A stretch of 28,932 bases of DNA from DATGWF01 sp035299585. GTDB lineage: Bacteria > Actinomycetota > Actinomycetes > Actinomycetales > Microbacteriaceae. The notes beneath the pieces are model-generated. The model ran no database searches. It saw only the letters and a list, made by a program, of their open reading frames with translations, and had not been told where the DNA came from. Location: assembly GCA_035299585.1 (NCBI GenBank), contig DATGWF010000043.1, forward strand, positions 1 through 28,932, in the 5' to 3' direction. Each line of letters opens with the position of its first letter. Positions within the stretch are counted from its first letter, which is position 1. This document shows positions 7,792 through 15,482 of this stretch, piece by piece. Both the position numbers and the translations under genes were made by a program.

Positions 7792-7828
7792 ACGGTGGGC
7801 CGAGAGCGATTCGCTCTCGGCCCACCGT
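7792..7828. terminator. 18-bp hairpin between convergent units
   Basis: Perfect 18-nt arms (7792-7809 and 7811-7828) are centred on one base, 11 nt after the dehydrogenase stop and 66 nt beyond the convergent permease stop. No T-run flanks it on either side. It can fold on both strands and probably ends both transcripts. Confidence 0.75.
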
Positions 7829-7894
7829 CGTATGTCGCCAAGACCTCGAAGCCACGTCGTCGCACTGTGCTCAGGGCATGCGGCCCCGCCATCA

Positions 7895-8722
7895 CTACGG
7901 AGCTGCGTGAGCGGTGGAGCGCGCGCGCTGTGCGACACGTCCAGCAATGCGCGACAGTGCGAGATTGAGCAGGACGAACATCACGGACACGACGAGTGTC
8001 ACCTGAATGAGGTGGCCAGTGAAGGCGCTGAGGGTCTGGGACTGTTTCAGGAGTTCAGGGAACCCGACCGCGTAGCCGAGCGTCGAGTCCTTGACGATAG
8101 CGACGAGTTGAGAGAGCAGAGCGGGCGCCATCATCCGGAGCGCTTGGGGCACTATGAGCAGTCGCTTCACGGCGGCGGGCCGAAGACCCAGCGCCGTTGC
8201 CGCCTCGATCTGGCCTCGCGGAACCGCGCGCATGCCGGCTCGCACCACTTCCGCAACGACGGGTGACACACAGAGCACGATGGCGAGGACGAGCTTCCAA
8301 AACAGTGAGGGATTGAAACCCAGGCTGGGTCCGAGGGTAAGCGCGACGAGAATCACGAGCAAGAGCGGGACCGACCGGAACACTTCGATCCAGAGGGCAG
8401 CCGGTCGAGCGAGCCACATATGACGCGAGTGCCGACAGAGGGCAAGGGCCACTCCGAGCGGGAACGAGAGCAGGGCTGCTGCACTGGCACAGGCGAGAGT
8501 GTTGACAAGCCCGACGCCGAGGAACTGCAGCATGGCCCCGTCTGTCAAGAAAGACCAGCGGTCTGGCGCGAGTTGCCCGCGTGCGGCAAAGGCCCACAGT
8601 GTGACACCGAGGACAATCGCGATACCGGCGCCAGAAACGGCGTTGAGTGTGCGAATGCGACGGCGCGCCCGGGGCCCCGGTGGGTCAAAGAGTGGACGGT
8701 CCCGATTCACGTTCGACTCCAT
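7895..8722 (-). CDS. polar amino-acid ABC transporter permease (GluD-like)
   Basis: This is an inner-membrane permease of the His/Glu/Gln/Arg ABC family, 275 residues from the ATG at 8722. The frame opens upstream, but that part is antisense-like, low-hydrophobicity sequence inside the preceding gene. The cytoplasmic N-terminus (about 1-35) is followed by a TM near 40-60 and a core of five or six helices. The EAA loop that contacts the ATPase is seen in GQIEAATALGLRPAAVKRLLIVPQALR. Conserved VEVFRSVPLLL-type sequence (IEVFRSVPLLLVIL) is present. It overlaps the first permease gene by 16 nt and is the last gene of the transporter operon. It probably pairs with that permease as a heterodimer. 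Confidence 0.9.
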   Translation of the reverse strand: MESNVNRDRPLFDPPGPRARRRIRTLNAVSGAGIAIVLGVTLWAFAARGQLAPDRWSFLTDGAMLQFLGVGLVNTLACASAAALLSFPLGVALALCRHSRHMWLARPAALWIEVFRSVPLLLVILVALTLGPSLGFNPSLFWKLVLAIVLCVSPVVAEVVRAGMRAVPRGQIEAATALGLRPAAVKRLLIVPQALRMMAPALLSQLVAIVKDSTLGYAVGFPELLKQSQTLSAFTGHLIQVTLVVSVMFVLLNLALSRIAGRVAQRARSTAHAAP

Positions 8723-9351
8723 CGACGCTCGAGCACGATACCGAGCGCGCCCGCGCCGAGCGCGATGGCCACATAGACGCCGGCTGCCGCCGCGAATAGG
8801 GCGAGGCCCCACGCTTCGCGGAGGTTGATGATTTGAGCGGCCCCAATGAGGTCGACGACGCCGACGGCTGACGCGAGCGAGGAGCCGAGGAGCGTGGAGA
8901 TGAACACGTTGACGAGGGGTTGCAAGCTCCGGCGAAGGGCCACCGGAAACACAATCAGGCGAAGGGTTGCGCCATAGCCGAGGCCGAGCGAGCGAGCCGC
9001 ATCGATTGCGCCCGCTGGGACCGCGTTCATTCCGGAGCGAATCGCCTCACAGGCGAACGCGCCGTTCACCGCGGCCAAGGCGCTCACGACGGCAATGGTG
9101 AGCGGGAGGAGAACGCCGACGTCGGGAAGACCGAAGACGATGAGGACGAGCAAGCAGAGCAGAGGAATGTTGCGAAACAGTTCGACGTAGAGGGTGCCGA
9201 CAGCGCGCAATGGGCGTACCGGACTGACCCGACACGCGGCCGCGAGCAGCCCGAGCACCAGGGCGGCCGCGAATCCGACCACGGTGAGGGTGAGCGCCGT
9301 CAGGAGTCCGTTCACCAGTCCGGAGAGATCGGCCCCCCAGGTGCTTTCCAT
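8707..9351 (-). CDS. polar amino-acid ABC transporter permease (GluC-like)
   Basis: This is the first of two permeases, 214 residues with about five membrane helices. It carries the conserved YVELFRNIPLLCLLVLIVFGLP segment near 50-72 (Arg-Asn-x-Pro core) and the EAA loop GAIDAARSLGLGYGATLRLIVFP near 118-140. Its length and motifs match GluC of the corynebacterial glutamate uptake system. It starts 9 nt after the binding-protein gene and overlaps the second permease, so the four genes are expressed together. Two permeases of this type normally form a heterodimeric channel. Confidence 0.9.
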   Translation of the reverse strand: MESTWGADLSGLVNGLLTALTLTVVGFAAALVLGLLAAACRVSPVRPLRAVGTLYVELFRNIPLLCLLVLIVFGLPDVGVLLPLTIAVVSALAAVNGAFACEAIRSGMNAVPAGAIDAARSLGLGYGATLRLIVFPVALRRSLQPLVNVFISTLLGSSLASAVGVVDLIGAAQIINLREAWGLALFAAAAGVYVAIALGAGALGIVLERRWSRT

Positions 9352-9360
9352 GCCGCTCGC

Positions 9361-10281
9361 CTACCCGGCAGGAACGGGTACGGGCGGTGTGGGGGCGGAC
9401 CCTTCGACAACGGTGCCGATCGTGGCCTTCCACAGCCGAGCCCAGCTTCCGTCCGCGATGATGCGGGAGAGCCACTGGTTCACGAACGCCTTCGCGCCGC
9501 TCTCCTTGGGCAGCCCGATACCGTATGGGTCGCTCGTGAACGGTGTCCCGACCACCTTGAGCCCGGGCGTGCTGACCGCGTTGGAGAGCAGAATGGACTC
9601 GTCGATGACATAGGCGTCGACTCGACGCTGTGTCAGTGCCGAAACGCACTGCACGTTGTCGGGAAAGGTGACGACATGTGCGTCGGGCGCATGCTCGCGA
9701 AGCGCGGTCACTCCCGTCGAGTTCGACTGTGTGACCACGGTCTTGCCGGCGAGGTCAGCAACGTCGCGAATGTTCGTCGTATCCGAGCGCACCAGTATCG
9801 ACGCACCCGATTGGTAGTAGGGTCCGGCGAAATCGACCTTGGCCTCGCGCTTGGGGGTGATGGAGTAGGTCGCAAAAACCGCATCGACCGCGTGGTTCTG
9901 AAGGAGGGTCTCGCGAGTGTCGACCGATACCGGGGTGAGCTCGGTGTGGACCTCGCCGAGGATGTAGCGGGAAAGCATCTGGGACAGGCCGGCGTCGAAG
10001 CCCTCGAGCTTGCCGGTCGTCGGGTCCTTGAGGCTCCACAACCGAGCAAGGTCGGTACCGCCGACGCGAAGTACGCCGGCATCTCGGACGGCGCGTGCCC
10101 AGGGGTTGGCCTCAATCTCCGCCGCACTCGCGACAGGAGCCGAAGCGACGATGTCGTCATACCCGGTCGAGCCGGATCCCGGATTGCCCGACCCTCCGGG
10201 AACGGAGGGCGATGCGCAACCCGTTATCAATGCAGCACTCGTGAGCAGAATCGCGAGTGCGAGGGTGCGTGAACTCGTCAT
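9361..10281 (-). CDS. glutamate-type ABC substrate-binding lipoprotein (GluB-like)
   Basis: This extracellular solute-binding lipoprotein of 306 residues captures an acidic or polar amino acid and delivers it to the permeases. A signal peptide (about 1-21) ends in the lipobox LITGC with Cys22 as the lipidation site, followed by a Ser/Pro/Gly-rich linker. The family 3 binding fold starts near residue 70 (LRVGGTDLARLWSLKDPTTG) and includes EGFDAGLSQMLSRYILGE, FATYSITPKREAKVDFAGPY and DPYGIGLPKESGAKAFVNQW. The start overlaps the ATPase stop (ATGA). GluB-like proteins bind glutamate, but the operon context raises glutarate-like or lysine-derived ligands as an untested alternative. The C-terminal tail is Pro-rich. 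Confidence 0.9.
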   Translation of the reverse strand: MTSSRTLALAILLTSAALITGCASPSVPGGSGNPGSGSTGYDDIVASAPVASAAEIEANPWARAVRDAGVLRVGGTDLARLWSLKDPTTGKLEGFDAGLSQMLSRYILGEVHTELTPVSVDTRETLLQNHAVDAVFATYSITPKREAKVDFAGPYYQSGASILVRSDTTNIRDVADLAGKTVVTQSNSTGVTALREHAPDAHVVTFPDNVQCVSALTQRRVDAYVIDESILLSNAVSTPGLKVVGTPFTSDPYGIGLPKESGAKAFVNQWLSRIIADGSWARLWKATIGTVVEGSAPTPPVPVPAG

Positions 10282-11054
10282 GGTCGGTCCTCTCGGTCGG
10301 TGGGTTGAACAGGGGTACGTGAGTGCGCGTGGGCGAGAAATGCTTGGGCGCGAAGCGACCGGGGCCGCGTAAAGAACTCTGTGGGCGGGGCATCTTCGAC
10401 GATGCGCCCAGCATCCATGAATACGATGCGGTCGGCGGCGCTCCGCGCGAACCCCATCTCGTGTGTCACGACGAGCATGGTGGTGCCCCGGGAGGCAAGC
10501 TGCACCATTACCTCGAGCACTTCGCTGACCATCGCCGGATCGAGGGCGCTCGTGGGCTCGTCGAAGATGAGGAGCTTCGGTCGTAGCGCGAGCGCTCGAG
10601 CAATGGCAACTCGCTGCTGTTGGCCGCCTGAGAGCTGGGCAGGGAAGGCGCTCTCGCGACCTCCGAGACCAACACGCATCAGCTCGATATCGGCGCGCTC
10701 GCGCGCCTCACGGGCGGAGAGACCGGCGACGTGGCGAAGAGCGAGCGCGACGTTGTCGCGGGCGGCCAGATGCTCGAACAGGTTGAAGGCTTGAAAGACG
10801 AAGCCCATCTCGGAACGGGCGCGATAGAGGCCCTTCCCCTCGAGCGGGATCGGTTGACCCGAGAGCGACACCGTTCCGGAATCGGGCACCTCGAGTCGCG
10901 GAATAATCCGGCACAGGCTTGACTTGCCGGAACCTGAGGCGCCGAGCACCACGACGGTTTCGCCGCGGGCAACCTCGAGCGAGACATCGTCGAGCGCGAC
11001 AATGGATCCGAAGCGTTTGCTGACGTGTGACAGCTCGAGGAGGGGCCCAGGCAC
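10278..11054 (-). CDS. polar amino-acid ABC transporter ATPase (GluA-like)
   Basis: This is the nucleotide-binding subunit that powers the adjacent transporter, 258 residues. It has a Walker A motif GASGSGKSS (38-46), Q-loop FVFQAFNLF (about 86-94), signature LSGGQQQRVAIA (141-152), Walker B LLIFDEPTSALDP (161-173) and H-loop VVTHEMGFA. The GTG start at 11054 is the first in frame and gives the usual N-terminus (LLELSHVSKRFG). It is preceded by a TAGGGT element spaced for a leaderless transcript. The gene order ATPase, binding protein, permease, permease is that of gluABCD in Corynebacterium. Confidence 0.93.
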   Translation of the reverse strand: MPGPLLELSHVSKRFGSIVALDDVSLEVARGETVVVLGASGSGKSSLCRIIPRLEVPDSGTVSLSGQPIPLEGKGLYRARSEMGFVFQAFNLFEHLAARDNVALALRHVAGLSAREARERADIELMRVGLGGRESAFPAQLSGGQQQRVAIARALALRPKLLIFDEPTSALDPAMVSEVLEVMVQLASRGTTMLVVTHEMGFARSAADRIVFMDAGRIVEDAPPTEFFTRPRSLRAQAFLAHAHSRTPVQPTDREDRP

Positions 11055-11066
11055 GCGGAAACCCTA
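11052..11066 (-). promoter_or_regulatory. -10 element placed for a leaderless transcript
   Basis: On the minus strand TAGGGT (11066-11061) lies 6 nt before the GTG start at 11054, and no ribosome binding site is present. It may give the transporter genes a promoter separate from the upstream catabolic genes. No clear -35. Confidence 0.4.
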
Positions 11067-11102
11067 CGCACAGCAGCTGCCGGCTGGGCTAAATTGTCCC
11101 GG

Positions 11103-11462
11103 TTAGCGCGAGCCCAGCTGCTGGTCGATTTGCGCAGCGCGGAGGACGAGCAACTGCCGAGCTGCATCGTCCGGAATCGGGGAATCAGCGGAGAAGCGCA
11201 GCGTCCCGGGTGACTGGTCGAACGAGGCAAGCGCTGGAATGTCCCGAATGATCTGCCCCGAATAGGGGTACCAAGCGAGGTGCTTGTTCGTTGAAACGAG
11301 GGCGACGAGGGGTTTCCCGCGGTAGGTGAAACACGGCATGCCGTAGCTCACCCCCTGGCCGAGTTCCGCGTCGAACTGGGTGATGAGCGCCGCGAGACGC
11401 TCAAGCTCCGCTCGCGCGGGGCCGGCCGGTAGCGATTCGAGATACTCGTCGACACTACCCAC
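11103..11462 (-). CDS. DUF1801 (YdhG-like) small protein
   Basis: This 119-residue soluble protein resembles the DUF1801/YdhG family, whose fold is simple alpha/beta and whose Bacillus member has been linked to iron delivery. The diagnostic segment is GQGVSYGMPCFTYRGKPLVA, then NKHLAWYPYSGQIIRD. The frame is open far upstream inside the dehydrogenase gene, but the GTG at 11462 is chosen because it gives the usual N-terminus (VDEYLESLPAGPARAELERL), overlaps the dehydrogenase stop by 8 nt and has GGAG about 7 nt upstream. Its role in a catabolic operon is unknown. Confidence 0.8.
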   Translation of the reverse strand: MGSVDEYLESLPAGPARAELERLAALITQFDAELGQGVSYGMPCFTYRGKPLVALVSTNKHLAWYPYSGQIIRDIPALASFDQSPGTLRFSADSPIPDDAARQLLVLRAAQIDQQLGSR

Positions 11463-12891
11463 GGGACAACTCCGCTCCGGCGAGCTGAAGCAGGCCATCG
11501 ATGCGTCTCGGAATGCCGACCGGACCATCGAGCAATTCGGACGGGAGCACCGAATGGGGAGCGTCTTGGTAGGTGAGCGGCGTGAGCCAACGCCGAATCG
11601 CGGTCGCACCGACGGAGGTGTGCACCGTTGCCGTTGTCGCTGGCCACGGTCCTCCGTGATGTTGAGACCATGCGATGGCAACACCGGTCGGCCAACCATT
11701 GAAGAGGACTCGACCCGCACGCTCGGCGAGGTGAGCGGTCAAACCGGACACGTCTTCATCGGGCTCGGCGTGGATGGTGCCGGTGAGGGAGCCTTCACAG
11801 AGAGTGAGTGCGGCGAATAACTGAGCCTCGTCGCGGTAATTCACGATGAGGGTGAGCGGACCGAAGCACTCACGCAGGAAGTGCTCGGGTCGCGCAAGAA
11901 GAGCGTCGGCGGGCAACTCGAGTACGAGGGGCGTGGTGTCGGAATCTGCTCCCGATCGGACCGTGACGGCATCGTCCGTGGCGAGTTCGGCAGCCAGCGC
12001 GGCAAAACGTGACTGCATGCCCTCGGTGAGGAGAGCACCCGCGGCCGCCCCGGGAAGGTACTCGGCAACGGCATCCGCGAACCGGCCAACTGCCGGAGCG
12101 AATACGACGCCGGGCTTCGTACAGTACTGGCCGGCGTCTCGGGTAAACGACGCGACGAGACCCGCCGCGATGTCCGCTCCACGCTGGGTTGCGGCGGCGA
12201 CGGTGAGGACGACGGGGTTGAGCGAACCGAGTTCCCCGTAAAACGGAATCGGTGCAGGACGATTCACGGCGATGTCGTAGAGGGCGCGTCCCCCGGCCTC
12301 TGAGCCGGTGAATCCGGCGGCACGAATCTCGACGTGCTCGAGCAGTTCACGGCCCGCCTCGAAACCCTCGACCAGGGTGAGAGCGGAACTGTCCAGTCCG
12401 GCCTCGAGCAACGCAGCCCGCCCGATTTCGATGCACCGGCGCGAAAGCTCGGGGTGGCCCGGGTGCGCCTTGACGACCACCGGGCAGCCCGCGGCGAGCG
12501 CCGATGCGGTGTCGTTGCCGAGCACTGAGAAGGCGAACGGAAAGTTCGATGCGGTGAACACGGCGACCGGACCGAGCGGCCGGAGGATGCGACGCAGTTC
12601 GGGCCGCGGCGGAACGGTCGTGGGGTCGGCCGAGTCGATGCTTGCCTCGAGATACGAGCCCTCTCGGACAACTCCCGCGAAGAAGCGCAATTGTGCGGCC
12701 GTCCGCGTGATCTCTCCGTCGAGCCGCGCCTCGGACAGATGGGTCTCACGGTGGGCGATCGGAACGAGTTCCGTCCGATGCCCGTCGAGCGACGCGGCAA
12801 TCGTCTCGAGCGCCAGGGCCCGCTGCTCGCGCGTTGAGTGTTCGAGCCCCGAGCGTCGCGCGGCGTCGACCGCGTGGGCCACGTTCATCAT
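11455..12891 (-). CDS. aldehyde dehydrogenase, 2,5-dioxovalerate (ketoglutarate semialdehyde) type
   Basis: This NAD(P)-dependent aldehyde dehydrogenase has 478 residues and resembles alpha-ketoglutarate-semialdehyde dehydrogenases, which oxidise 2,5-dioxopentanoate to 2-oxoglutarate. Typical marks of this branch are VFTASNFPFAFSVLGNDT (about 111-128), Glu220 in FYGELGSLNPVV, nucleophile Cys257 in RDAGQYCTKPG, and the C-terminal HHGGPWPATT and TSVGATAIRRWLTPLTYQ segments. The start overlaps the glutaryl-CoA dehydrogenase stop (ATGATGA; the ATG at 12888 would also serve). Members also accept glutarate semialdehyde and similar aldehydes. In this operon a substrate that yields glutarate would fit well, but this is inference. 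Confidence 0.88.
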   Translation of the reverse strand: MMNVAHAVDAARRSGLEHSTREQRALALETIAASLDGHRTELVPIAHRETHLSEARLDGEITRTAAQLRFFAGVVREGSYLEASIDSADPTTVPPRPELRRILRPLGPVAVFTASNFPFAFSVLGNDTASALAAGCPVVVKAHPGHPELSRRCIEIGRAALLEAGLDSSALTLVEGFEAGRELLEHVEIRAAGFTGSEAGGRALYDIAVNRPAPIPFYGELGSLNPVVLTVAAATQRGADIAAGLVASFTRDAGQYCTKPGVVFAPAVGRFADAVAEYLPGAAAGALLTEGMQSRFAALAAELATDDAVTVRSGADSDTTPLVLELPADALLARPEHFLRECFGPLTLIVNYRDEAQLFAALTLCEGSLTGTIHAEPDEDVSGLTAHLAERAGRVLFNGWPTGVAIAWSQHHGGPWPATTATVHTSVGATAIRRWLTPLTYQDAPHSVLPSELLDGPVGIPRRIDGLLQLAGAELSRG

Positions 12892-14054
12892 GCGAAGGCA
12901 GCGATTCCGGTGAGTTCGCGACCCAGAACGAGCTGGTGGATTTCGTCGGTGCCCTCGTAGGTGCGGACGGCCTCGAGGTTCGCCATGATGCGCATGACCG
13001 GGTAGGCGTTGGTGATGCCGTCGCCACCGAGAATGGTGCGCGCCTGGCTCGCGATGGAGATTGCTTCGCGAACGCTGTTGAGCTTGCCGACGGAAATCTG
13101 GAACGGAGCGAGCTTGCCGGCGTCCTTGAGCTGACCGATGTACAGCGAGAGGAGCATGCCCTTCTCGTACTCGACGAACATGTCGGCGAGCTTGGTCTGG
13201 GTGATCTGGTAGCCGGCGATCGGACTGCCGAATACCTCGCGCGAGGAGGAGCGTTCAATTGCCGCCTCGATGCAGGTGCGAGCCGCACCCATGGCGCCCC
13301 AGGTGATGCCATAGCGGGCTTCGTTGAGGCACATGAACGGCGCCTTCAAGCCGGTGGTTTCCGGCAGGAGGTTGTCGGCGGGGATGCGCACGTCGGTGAG
13401 GGTGATGTCGCACTGCACCGAGTTGCGCATCGCGAGCTTGCCATCAATGTTTTCGGCGTGGTAACCCTCGCTCGAGGTCGGCACGATGAAGCCGCGGACC
13501 AGGCCGTCGTCGGCGAGCGCCCAAATGATGGCGATGTCGGCGATGGAACCGAGACCGATCCACCGCTTTGCACCATTGAGGACCCAGCTGTCGCCATCGC
13601 GGCGAGCGGTGGTGCGCATGTCGGCCGGGTCGGATCCGCCGTGCGGCTCGGTCAGACCGAAGCAGCCGATGATTTCACCCTTGGCCATCTTGGGCAGGTA
13701 GTGCTGCTTTTGCTCTTCGGTGCCGTGCTTGTTGATGGCGCTCATTGCGAGGGAACCCTGCACCGACACGAAGGTTCGCCAGGCGGAGTCGACGGCCTCG
13801 AGCTCGTGGCAGACCAGGCCGTAGGCAACGGCCGATGCGCCGGCGCAGCCGTATCCCTTGATGTGCATGCCGAGGAAGCCGGCCTCGGCAATCTTGGCGA
13901 TGAGTTCGCGGCGGAAGAACTTGGTGTCGAAGTCGTCCTCGACCACCGGTGCGATGTGCTCGGTGGCAAAGCGGCGCGCTTTCAGCTGCCACTCGCGCTC
14001 CTCGGGGGTCACGAGGGCGGCGAAATCAAACACGCGTTCAACGTTGAGCGTCAT
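12888..14054 (-). CDS. gcdH: glutaryl-CoA dehydrogenase
   Basis: This FAD-dependent acyl-CoA dehydrogenase, 388 residues, would oxidise and decarboxylate glutaryl-CoA to crotonyl-CoA in lysine, tryptophan or glutarate breakdown. Family signatures are SVQGSLAMSAINKHG, CFGLTEPHGGSDPADM (flavin site) and NGAKRWIGLGSIADIAIIWA. The base is Glu367 in TYEGTDEIHQLVLGRELTG. Arg93 in DSAWRTFVSVQG matches the arginine of human glutaryl-CoA dehydrogenase that binds the distal carboxylate, which favours this substrate over plain acyl-CoAs. The gene sits 12 nt after a class III CoA-transferase that could make its substrate. Confidence 0.9.
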   Translation of the reverse strand: MTLNVERVFDFAALVTPEEREWQLKARRFATEHIAPVVEDDFDTKFFRRELIAKIAEAGFLGMHIKGYGCAGASAVAYGLVCHELEAVDSAWRTFVSVQGSLAMSAINKHGTEEQKQHYLPKMAKGEIIGCFGLTEPHGGSDPADMRTTARRDGDSWVLNGAKRWIGLGSIADIAIIWALADDGLVRGFIVPTSSEGYHAENIDGKLAMRNSVQCDITLTDVRIPADNLLPETTGLKAPFMCLNEARYGITWGAMGAARTCIEAAIERSSSREVFGSPIAGYQITQTKLADMFVEYEKGMLLSLYIGQLKDAGKLAPFQISVGKLNSVREAISIASQARTILGGDGITNAYPVMRIMANLEAVRTYEGTDEIHQLVLGRELTGIAAFA

Positions 14055-14066
14055 GGGTTCCTTCTT

Positions 14067-15236
14067 TCAGGGGCGCGGGCGCCAGTCGGTGTCCTGGTCG
14101 GCACCGAGCGCCGGCGGGGCACTGCGGTACACGGGTTGAGAGTGGTCGAGGCGGATGGGGTTGCGCACCAGCGAGGTGACTGTTCCAGTCGTCTTCGGGA
14201 GCGACACAATCGGGTCGAGACCGAGCTCGGCCGCGAATTCGATGGCTTCCTTGACGGAGTTCACCAGTCCGGCCGGGACACCCACAGCCATGAACGCGGT
14301 GACCCAATCTTGGGCCGGTGCAAACGCGAGCCGCTCATTGATGGCGACGCGGAGTGAGTCGCGCGCGGCAACGCGCTGGGGGTTTGTGGCGTACCGCTCG
14401 TCTGAGCCCAGGGCGGGCAGAGCGGGACCGACGCGCTCGTCAAGAACGTGGCAGAGGGCGGTGAACTGGCGATCGTTGCCAGCGGCAATCACGAGTGGAC
14501 GATCGGCACCGTCAAAGAGTTCGTACGGGGTGATGCTCGGGTGGGCATTGCCGCTGCGCCCCGGCGCGACACCGGTCGCGAGCGTGCCCGAGGCCTGGTT
14601 GACCAAGCCCGAGAGCAGGCTGGTGAGCAGGTCGACGCGCACGACATCACCCAGGCCGGTTCGATCGCGCTCACGGAGCGCGAGCAAAATGCCGGTCAGG
14701 GCGTTCAAGCCGGTCAGAACATCAACGAGCGCGACACCGACCTTGCTCGGTTCACCCTCGCTCGGCCCGGTGATACTCATGAGTCCGCCGACGGCTTGAA
14801 CGAGCAGGTCGTACCCGGGCAGCGCCGCACCTTCGCCGTCGCCAAATCCGGTGATGTGGCAGTAGACCAAGGCGGGGTTCTCGGCCCGGAGCGTTGCCGC
14901 ATCGAGGCCGAACTTGGCCATGACCCCGGTGCGGAAGTTTTCGATGACGACGTCGGCGCCGAGCGCAATCTCGCGAGCCCGGGCGAGTCCCTCCGGGGTC
15001 TTGAGGTCACACACGACCGAGCGCTTATTGCGGTTGACGCTCGCGAAGTACGTGGAATCCCCGTCTGCGTCGACCGGTGGCAACCAGTCACGGGTGTCGT
15101 CTCCCGCTGGGCTCTCGATTTTGATGACATCCGCGCCAAAGTCCGCGAGCATCATGGTCGCGTACGGCCCGGCAAGAACGCGCGAAAAGTCAGCGACTCT
15201 GATGCCCTGCAAGACGGGCTGAACGGGAGTGTCCAT
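14067..15236 (-). CDS. class III CoA-transferase (CaiB/BaiF), glutarate CoA-transferase-like
   Basis: Class III transferases move CoA between carboxylic acids through an aspartyl anhydride. This 389-residue member shows the N-terminal motif GIRVADFSRVLAGPYATMMLADFGADVIKIE, the NRNKRSV motif and the catalytic-site segment ALPGYDLLVQAVGGLMSITG with Asp143 as the predicted nucleophile. A long interdomain section (about 190-330) is typical. It is followed at once by glutaryl-CoA dehydrogenase, the pairing expected for activation of glutarate using succinyl-CoA, as with human SUGCT. The substrate is inferred from this neighbour. It is the first gene of the eight-gene run and reads away from the APC permease. 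Confidence 0.88.
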   Translation of the reverse strand: MDTPVQPVLQGIRVADFSRVLAGPYATMMLADFGADVIKIESPAGDDTRDWLPPVDADGDSTYFASVNRNKRSVVCDLKTPEGLARAREIALGADVVIENFRTGVMAKFGLDAATLRAENPALVYCHITGFGDGEGAALPGYDLLVQAVGGLMSITGPSEGEPSKVGVALVDVLTGLNALTGILLALRERDRTGLGDVVRVDLLTSLLSGLVNQASGTLATGVAPGRSGNAHPSITPYELFDGADRPLVIAAGNDRQFTALCHVLDERVGPALPALGSDERYATNPQRVAARDSLRVAINERLAFAPAQDWVTAFMAVGVPAGLVNSVKEAIEFAAELGLDPIVSLPKTTGTVTSLVRNPIRLDHSQPVYRSAPPALGADQDTDWRPRP

Positions 15237-15263
15237 GAATCAGCTTTCGACGGGTTCTGGGTC

Positions 15264-15269
15264 AGTCTA
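15264..15269 (-). promoter_or_regulatory. possible -10 element for the CoA-transferase operon
   Basis: TAGACT on the minus strand lies about 27 nt before the CoA-transferase start. No good -35 is seen 17-18 nt upstream, which may indicate a need for an activator. Confidence 0.3.
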
Positions 15270-15290
15270 TCGACGCCCGAACGGGGCTTT

Positions 15291-15328
15291 CTTGCGGGGT
15301 AGCGCAGCTTTTCTGCGGGGGACGCAAG
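15291..15328. repeat. nested inverted and 21-bp-spaced direct repeat in a divergent promoter region
   Basis: CTTGCG (15291-15296) and CGCAAG (15323-15328) form an outer inverted repeat. CGCAG (15303-15307) and CTGCG (15313-15317) form an inner one. TGCGGGG occurs twice, 21 bp apart. The cluster lies just upstream of the possible CoA-transferase -10 element, a plausible regulator site. Confidence 0.35.
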
Positions 15329-15397
15329 TTCGATGCGTCGTCACGGGGGACTCGAAAAAGTCCACAGAATCTCTCGAACATTTCATCAAAACGGGTC

Positions 15398-15403
15398 TAC
15401 CCT
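15398..15403 (+). promoter_or_regulatory. candidate -10 element of the APC permease
   Basis: TACCCT fits TANNNT and would start transcription near 15410, immediately before the first leader hairpin. The -35 region (around 15374-15380) is poor. Confidence 0.35.
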
Positions 15404-15409
15404 GACGGA

Positions 15410-15482
15410 TACACAACGAGGTGTACCTGCGGGATTGGCAACCCCAAGCCGCAGCGACCTCTTTCCACCAGGGAAGGTCATC
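15410..15482 (+). promoter_or_regulatory. structured 5' leader, candidate RNA switch
   Basis: Three hairpins fill the leader. Hairpin A has TACAC/GTGTA arms (15410-15414, 15421-15425). Hairpin B has CTGCGG/CCGCAG arms (15427-15432, 15449-15454) plus an inner TTGG/CCAA stem. Hairpin C has GACC and TTTCC (15456-15466) paired to GGGAA and GGTC (15471-15479), which hides the ribosome binding site directly before the ATG. GAGGT at 15418-15422 can instead pair with ACCTC at 15457-15461, opening both A and C. No known riboswitch class is recognised. Confidence 0.4.

Noticed and set aside
15415..15454. Resemblance of the APC leader to a guanidine-III type riboswitch, from ACGAGGTG and a stem-loop of similar spacing
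   Set aside because: From memory of that class, the pairing partner before ACGAGG and much of the conserved loop sequence are absent, so the likeness is probably chance. A covariance-model search would settle it.
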